A stretch of 6,755 nucleotides of DNA from JAXDLH01 sp034666705 (GTDB taxonomy: Bacteria > Chloroflexota > UBA6077 > SHYK01): NCBI GenBank assembly GCA_034666705.1, contig JAXDLH010000356.1, positions 1-6,755 on the forward strand. The letters run 5' to 3'. Each line of letters begins with the position of its first letter. Position 1 is the first letter of the stretch. A model generated the notes under the pieces. That model did not search any database. It was not told the origin of the DNA and saw only the letters and a list, made by a program, of their open reading frames with translations. This document shows positions 1 through 3,979 of this stretch, piece by piece. A program made the position numbers and the translations under genes.

Positions 1-35
1 CCAGCAGCTCCCTCTCTGGTAGGTCGTTCTGCCGC

Positions 36-64
36 TAGAAGTTTTTATCCCACATAGTTATCAT
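36..64 (+). promoter_or_regulatory. possible sigma70-type promoter of the MFS gene
   Basis: A TATCAT hexamer at 59-64 matches five of six positions of the -10 consensus. A weak -35 (TAGAAG, 36-41) lies 17 bases upstream. The surrounding stretch, about 36-75, is clearly AT-richer than the rest of this GC-rich window, as expected for a promoter. Transcription from here would begin near base 71. That places the TTG at 64 outside the message and favours the ATG at 94 as the start. The -35 matches only three positions and the host's sigma consensus is unknown, so this is tentative. Confidence 0.3.
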
Positions 65-81
65 TGCTAAATAGTCCTTCC

Positions 82-86
82 GGGAG
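82..86 (+). promoter_or_regulatory. ribosome binding site for the MFS gene
   Basis: GGGAG lies 7 bases before the ATG at 94, which is good Shine-Dalgarno spacing. It decides between two in-frame starts. The TTG at 64 would add ten residues but lies within the candidate -10 element, so the ATG is preferred. Confidence 0.6.
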
Positions 87-93
87 CAACGCG

Positions 94-1404
94 ATGCGGC
101 GCCAGAACGCACAGCACGAGCGCCGCACCCCCACGGGAGTGACCGTCGCGGACCCATCCGAGCGAGCGCCGGAGGCGGAGCGTCAAGCCCCCTCTCGCCG
201 GCTGCCCTCGTCCTTCAGCGCCCTCTCCTACTACAACTACCGGCTGTTGTGGCTCGGGAACCTCGTCTCGAACACCGGCGACCAGATGGACAACGTGTCG
301 TTCAACTGGCTCGTCTACACCCTGAGCGACTCGGCCATCTGGCTGGGGGTCGTCAACCTCTGCCGCGCCGCTCCAATTTTGGTCTGCACGCTGCTCGGCG
401 GCGTCGCCGCCGACCGCATCGAGCGGCGGCGCATGATGTTCATCACCCAATCGGCCGCCATGCTGATGGCGATCCTCCTCGCGGTGTTGTGTGCCACGGG
501 CGTGGTGCAGCTCTGGATGGTGATGGCGATCGCCTTTGGGCGCGGGGTGATGAACTCGTTCAACCAGCCAGCCAAACAGTCGCTCGTCTCCGAGCTCGTG
601 CCCACCGAGGAACTGCGCGGCGCGCTCGCGCTCAACGCGGCGCAGTTCAACCTGACCAAAGTATTCGGCCCGGCGATCGGCGGCCTGCTCATCGCCAGCG
701 TCGGAGTCGTCGGGGCGTTCTACCTCAACGGCGTGAGCTTCATTGCGGTGTTGTGGGGGCTGGCGCTCATGCGATTCGCGGACCGGCCCCCCACCCGTCC
801 GCACGGCAGCATCGTCGGCGAGATGGTCGAGGGGGTGCACTATCTCCGGCGCGTGCCGACGCTCGGCATGCTCGTACTGCTGGCGCTGATCCCAATCATC
901 CTTGGCAACCCCTACATCACCATGCTCACGGTGTTCGCCCGCGACGTGCTGCAGGTCGGGCCGGCGGGATTGGGGCTGCTCACCGCCGCGGCCAGCCTGG
1001 GCGCCCTCATCGGGGCGGTCGCCGTGGGCGCGCTCCGGCCTGCGCGGCGCGGCATGGCGATGCTGACGGCGCTCGTGGGGTTCGGCGCCGCGCTCGTGGT
1101 CTTCTCGTTCTCGCAGGTGCTGGCGCTGTCGCTCGTCGCGCTGGTGCTCGTCGGCATCTGCCGGCAGTACTACCTGACGCTCAACCAGACGGTCGTCCAG
1201 GAGACGGTCGACCCCGCGTACCGCGGCCGGGTCCTCAGCATGCTGTACCTGGACCGGGGCCTGGCACCGCTCGGCACGATGCTCGCCGGCTTCGGCACCG
1301 CCGCCGTGGGCCCCGAGTGGGCGCTCGGCACGCTGGCCGCGCTCCTCGTGCTGGTCGCACTCGGCGCCGGCCGCTTCGCCCCCGCCCTCCGCCGCATCGC
1401 CTGA
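94..1404 (+). CDS. MFS transporter, EntS/MFS_3-type exporter
   Basis: This is an inner-membrane major facilitator protein, probably a proton-driven exporter of a small molecule. MFS_3/EntS relatives export siderophores, macrolides or other drugs; the substrate here cannot be read from sequence. From the ATG it is 436 residues with about 12 hydrophobic segments. The MFS loop 2-3 signature (GGVAADRIERRR) is at residues 102-113. The family-typical stretch NQPAKQSLVSELVP is at 157-170, followed by LN and GPAIGGLL near 192-199. A long charged loop at about 229-254 separates the two six-helix halves. The first ~45 residues are hydrophilic, Arg/Pro-rich and probably disordered, slightly longer than usual. 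The start is set by GGGAG 7 bases upstream. It reads in the same direction as the two kinases but is separated from the next gene by 160-240 bases, so co-transcription is uncertain. Family call firm, substrate unknown. Confidence 0.9.
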   Translation: MRRQNAQHERRTPTGVTVADPSERAPEAERQAPSRRLPSSFSALSYYNYRLLWLGNLVSNTGDQMDNVSFNWLVYTLSDSAIWLGVVNLCRAAPILVCTLLGGVAADRIERRRMMFITQSAAMLMAILLAVLCATGVVQLWMVMAIAFGRGVMNSFNQPAKQSLVSELVPTEELRGALALNAAQFNLTKVFGPAIGGLLIASVGVVGAFYLNGVSFIAVLWGLALMRFADRPPTRPHGSIVGEMVEGVHYLRRVPTLGMLVLLALIPIILGNPYITMLTVFARDVLQVGPAGLGLLTAAASLGALIGAVAVGALRPARRGMAMLTALVGFGAALVVFSFSQVLALSLVALVLVGICRQYYLTLNQTVVQETVDPAYRGRVLSMLYLDRGLAPLGTMLAGFGTAAVGPEWALGTLAALLVLVALGAGRFAPALRRIA

Positions 1405-1644
1405 GTCGGGCCGATTTCGTCGCCGCCTTCGACGTCGGATTCGATCAGCGTGGCCAGGTTAGGGATGCAGGCGGGCTGGCGCCTCGCCCGAGTCCGTTCC
1501 CGACGCGCCTGCGGGTAATCTCGGCAGGAGTCCACCACGCATACAACTGGCCTCCTGTGCGGCGTGGGCCTACCGACCGATACTGCTCTTATAAGGCGCT
1601 GCCAAGCAGCGGCGCTCAACTCGTCGGGAAACGTCGTACGGTCG
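1405..1644. other. intergenic region between MFS gene and first kinase
   Basis: This is 240 bases if the kinase starts at the ATG at 1645, or 159 if it starts at the GTG at 1564. I see no convincing gene. Two weak inverted repeats are present: CGGGC/GCCCG at 1472-1476 and 1486-1490, and CCTGC/GCAGG at 1508-1512 and 1524-1528. Neither is followed by a T-run, so neither qualifies as an intrinsic terminator. The only promoter-like element is the TTATAAG near 1589-1595. Confidence 0.5.
1590..1595 (+). promoter_or_regulatory. possible -10 element upstream of the first kinase
   Basis: TATAAG is a good -10-like hexamer in otherwise GC-rich DNA, but no recognisable -35 lies 16-18 bases upstream. If real, transcription would begin near 1602 and leave about 43 bases of leader before the ATG at 1645. 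It would also exclude the upstream GTG at 1564 as the start. Confidence 0.25.
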
Positions 1645-3756
1645 ATGAGGCTGATGCTGAACGCCATGCCCACCCTGAGAAATCGCCTGCGCAGCTATGC
1701 GGTCGCGGTGGCTCTCACGACCGGGGCAGCGATCATCTCCATTGTGCTGTACCCGGTGATCGGCAGCACGCCCTCGATCCTGTTCGTCGGCGCAGTGTTC
1801 GTGAGCACCTGGCTCGGCGCAGACGTCGGCCCCGGGCTCGTCGCGACCGTCCTGGGCGCAATTCTTTTCGACTTCCTCTTTATCAACTCCGCGTTCAACC
1901 TGCGCATCGAGTCGGTGCGCAGCCTGGTCGGCCTGCTTGGCTTCATCGGCGTCAACCTCGCCATCACCGCGCTGACCACCTCGCTGCGTCGCGACATCGC
2001 CCGCCGGACGCGGTCCCAGGTCGAGCTTGCCCTGCTCCACGAGATCACCCATTCGCTGCTCGGCGCCACCGAGCCCGCGGGCGTTGTGGACCGGATCCTC
2101 GAGGCCGCCATGCAGATCGGGCCGTACGACCTGGGGGCCGTGCGCCTGCTCGACCGCCGGACAGGTGTGCTCGAGGTGATGGCGGGCCGAGGATATCGCG
2201 ACCCCGCCAACCTATCACTCCAGCGGCCGGACGACTACGCCGACCCGGCCCATCCCCGGTTCCGGGTCATGGTCGAAGGGGTCCCGTGGATCGTGCCGCG
2301 GCTGCGCGAGCAGCCGAATCACCTGCGCTCGTATCGCGCGGAGGGGGCCGAGTCGCTGATCGTCATTCCCCTGCTCGCATGCGGCGAGGCGCTGGGCACG
2401 ATTGCGCTGGGAACCCGAGCCCGACACCACTTCGGCGTGGAGGAAGTGCGAACGCTCGAGGCGTTGGGAGCCCAGGTCGGCATCGCGATGCGCACCGCCC
2501 AACTGTACGACGATGCCCGGCGCGCCTACGCAGAATTGGCGGCCACCCAGGATCAGCTATTGCAAGCCCAGCGCGTGGAAACTGCCGGCCAGCTCGCGGC
2601 GCAGGTCGCGCACGACTTCAACAACCTGTTAGCTCCCCTGCGGGGCTATCCAGAGCTGATCAAGATGCGGCTGCCGGCGGACCATCCCGCCGTGGAATAC
2701 TGCGACCTCATGGTCGGGGCGGCCCAGCGCATGGCCGAGATCAACCAGGATCTGCTCACGATCGGCCAACGCGGCCACGTGGCACTCCAGCCAGTCCAGC
2801 TCGGGAGCATCGTGGAGCAAGCGCTCAGCGCGATCGAGCCGCCCGACGGCCTGCAGATCAATGCGGATCTCGGCGAGGAGCCGTTGGTCGTGGCCGGCAG
2901 CGCTGGCCAACTGATGCGCGTGGTGACCAACCTGGTGCGCAATGCGCTCGAGGCGATTGCCGGCGGCAGTGGCGACGACGATGGAACGACCGGCCAGGTC
3001 TGCGTCTGCCTTGAGGCCTGTACTGTGGCGGAGTTCGATCGAGTCGGCACGACGCTCCCGCCGGGTGAATATGCCCGGGTAACCATCGCGGATACCGGAC
3101 CGGGAATCCCACACGCCGTGCAAGCACGCATGTTCGACCCATTCTTCACCACCAAGACGAGCGGGCGCCGGCAGGGCTCGGGGTTCGGGCTGAGCATCGT
3201 GCAGCGGGTGGTGGCCGACCACGGCGGCCACCTGGACTTCACCACGGCGCCTGGCGCAGGGACGCAGTTCGTGGTGTATCTCCCCCGCTTGGCCGCGGAG
3301 GTTCCGAGCGCCCCGGCAGCCGAGCTGTCTCGAGGCAGCGAGCGCATCCTGCTCGTCGACGACGACCGCATCCAGCGCCAGTTGATCGGGGACCTGCTGC
3401 GCGGGTTGGGTTACACCGTGGCGAGTGCAAGCTCGGGAGAGGAAGCGGTGCAATTGGCCCAGGCCGACCCACCCGCGCTGGCAATTCTGGATATGCTGCT
3501 CGGGGACGGTATCGACGGAGCCGAGACCTATCGTCAGCTCGTGGAGATGTGCCCGGGGCAGCGCGCGATCCTGCTCTCCGGCTTTGCGGAGACCGATCGT
3601 GTGGAGCTGGCTCTGACCCTCGGGGCCGGACCGTTTCTCCACAAGCCCGTGAGTATGGAGCAGCTCGCCGTCGTGGTACGCCAGTCACTCGACAACCCCG
3701 CCCGCAATCGCATGGGCCCGGCGCCACGCCGGAACAGGGCGCTCGCTGGCTCGTGA
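1645..3756 (+). CDS. membrane-bound hybrid histidine kinase (DUF4118-like, GAF, HisKA, HATPase_c, REC)
   Basis: This is a sensor kinase that autophosphorylates on His and passes phosphate to its own receiver. Numbering is from the ATG at 1645 (703 residues). Residues ~17-113 hold about four hydrophobic helices resembling the KdpD-type DUF4118 membrane module, with no large periplasmic loop. A GAF domain spans ~131-285. The phosphorylation motif AHDFNN has its His at 323 (HPK4-like class). The ATPase domain has the N box NLVRN (Asn433), G1 DTGPG (483-487), FDPFFTTK and G2 GSGFG (511-515). The C-terminal receiver (~566-683) is intact: Asp572/Asp573, phospho-acceptor Asp616, Ser645, Lys667. No output domain follows, so an HPt protein or a partner regulator is expected. 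In-frame starts also exist at GTG 1564 and ATG 1654 and 1666. None has a clear Shine-Dalgarno, so the N-terminus is uncertain by up to 34 residues. Domain calls are firm; the signal is unknown. Confidence 0.92.
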   Translation: MRLMLNAMPTLRNRLRSYAVAVALTTGAAIISIVLYPVIGSTPSILFVGAVFVSTWLGADVGPGLVATVLGAILFDFLFINSAFNLRIESVRSLVGLLGFIGVNLAITALTTSLRRDIARRTRSQVELALLHEITHSLLGATEPAGVVDRILEAAMQIGPYDLGAVRLLDRRTGVLEVMAGRGYRDPANLSLQRPDDYADPAHPRFRVMVEGVPWIVPRLREQPNHLRSYRAEGAESLIVIPLLACGEALGTIALGTRARHHFGVEEVRTLEALGAQVGIAMRTAQLYDDARRAYAELAATQDQLLQAQRVETAGQLAAQVAHDFNNLLAPLRGYPELIKMRLPADHPAVEYCDLMVGAAQRMAEINQDLLTIGQRGHVALQPVQLGSIVEQALSAIEPPDGLQINADLGEEPLVVAGSAGQLMRVVTNLVRNALEAIAGGSGDDDGTTGQVCVCLEACTVAEFDRVGTTLPPGEYARVTIADTGPGIPHAVQARMFDPFFTTKTSGRRQGSGFGLSIVQRVVADHGGHLDFTTAPGAGTQFVVYLPRLAAEVPSAPAAELSRGSERILLVDDDRIQRQLIGDLLRGLGYTVASASSGEEAVQLAQADPPALAILDMLLGDGIDGAETYRQLVEMCPGQRAILLSGFAETDRVELALTLGAGPFLHKPVSMEQLAVVVRQSLDNPARNRMGPAPRRNRALAGS

Positions 3757-3805
3757 TGTAGCCCACAGTTTATTCACGAGACTGCCATGATTCCACGCAA
3801 AGGGC

Positions 3806-3825
3806 GCGTGCAATGGCGTGCAGTG
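3806..3825 (+). repeat. tandem decamer, two copies
   Basis: GCGTGCAATG (3806-3815) is followed directly by GCGTGCAGTG (3816-3825), matching at nine of ten positions. A 10-base period puts both copies on the same DNA face. This is compatible with a dimeric regulator binding in tandem, but no regulator is identified and chance is possible. Confidence 0.45.
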
Positions 3826-3902
3826 CTGTACATTATCAGGACGGACGCCTGGCACTGCTCGCCGCTTCGGCAAATAGGCCACTTGGCAGATGCAGGCAGG
3901 CC

Positions 3903-3922
3903 GCATTGACGCCAGCATTGAC
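3903..3922 (+). repeat. 8-base direct repeat, 12-base period
   Basis: GCATTGAC occurs at 3903-3910 and 3915-3922, separated by GCCA. Each copy contains a -35-like TTGAC (TTGACG at 3906-3911 and the perfect TTGACA at 3918-3923). The repeat could be a duplicated promoter element or an operator pair. Confidence 0.45.
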
Positions 3923-3934
3923 AGATAGTAGCCT
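3906..3934 (+). promoter_or_regulatory. weak candidate promoter for the second kinase
   Basis: TTGACG (3906-3911) matches the -35 consensus at five of six positions. It is followed after 17 bases by TAGCCT (3929-3934), which matches the -10 at only three positions. The perfect TTGACA at 3918 has no acceptable -10 at the right distance. Transcription would begin near 3941, giving a leader of about 39 bases. Confidence 0.22.
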
Positions 3935-3969
3935 GGCACCACCGGGAATTGCATCCAGGCGTCGCGGCC

Positions 3970-3974
3970 GGAGG
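3970..3974 (+). promoter_or_regulatory. ribosome binding site of the second kinase
   Basis: GGAGG, a full Shine-Dalgarno core, lies 5 bases before the ATG at 3980. It fixes the start of the second kinase, whose first residues already form strand 1 of the receiver domain, so no upstream start is needed. Confidence 0.8.
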
Positions 3975-3979
3975 ATCGC

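Larger units (their letters stand above)
3844..3963. repeat. 9-base inverted repeat arms plus a second copy of one arm
   Basis: GACGCCTGG (3844-3852) is the exact reverse complement of CCAGGCGTC (3955-3963). The overlapping GCCTGGCAC (3847-3855) recurs at 3931-3939. The downstream CCAGGC can therefore pair with either upstream copy: a long-range 9-base stem, or a local 6-base stem with an 18-base loop. The right arm ends 6 bases before the ribosome binding site of the next gene. Confidence 0.4.
3757..3979. other. repeat-rich intergenic leader before the second kinase
   Basis: This 223-base gap lies between the stop of the first kinase and the start of the second. It is less GC-rich than the flanking genes. 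I find no supportable gene; one short ORF at 3813-3998 runs into the next gene out of frame. The gap holds a tandem decamer, an 8-base direct repeat, a duplicated GCCTGGCAC and an inverted repeat, listed separately. Its length and content suggest that the second kinase has its own promoter and perhaps its own regulation. Confidence 0.5.

Noticed and set aside
1..20. CCAG...CTGG inverted repeat at the window start as the end of an upstream terminator
   Set aside because: The stem is only 4 bases at the window edge with no T-run directly after it, which is too weak to call.
1470..1530. GC-rich inverted repeats after the MFS gene as a possible terminator
   Set aside because: Stems are only 5 bases with loops of 9-11 bases, and no T-run follows.
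249..3014. A 921-codon stop-free frame on the + strand running across the MFS gene, the intergenic gap and half of the first kinase
   Set aside because: The translation is Arg/Pro/Gly/Ala-rich with no recognisable domain, and it overlaps two genes with clear domains in other frames. This is expected where stop codons are rare in GC-rich DNA.
2629..3642. Long open frames on the - strand opposite the first kinase, up to 337 codons
   Set aside because: They are antisense shadows with compositionally biased translations (rich in Arg, His, Ala), no domain motifs, and full overlap with an intact kinase.
3934..3954. A TGGCAC...TTGCAT pair resembling a sigma54 promoter
   Set aside because: The GG and GC cores are separated by 14 bases instead of the required 10, so it cannot be a normal -24/-12 element.
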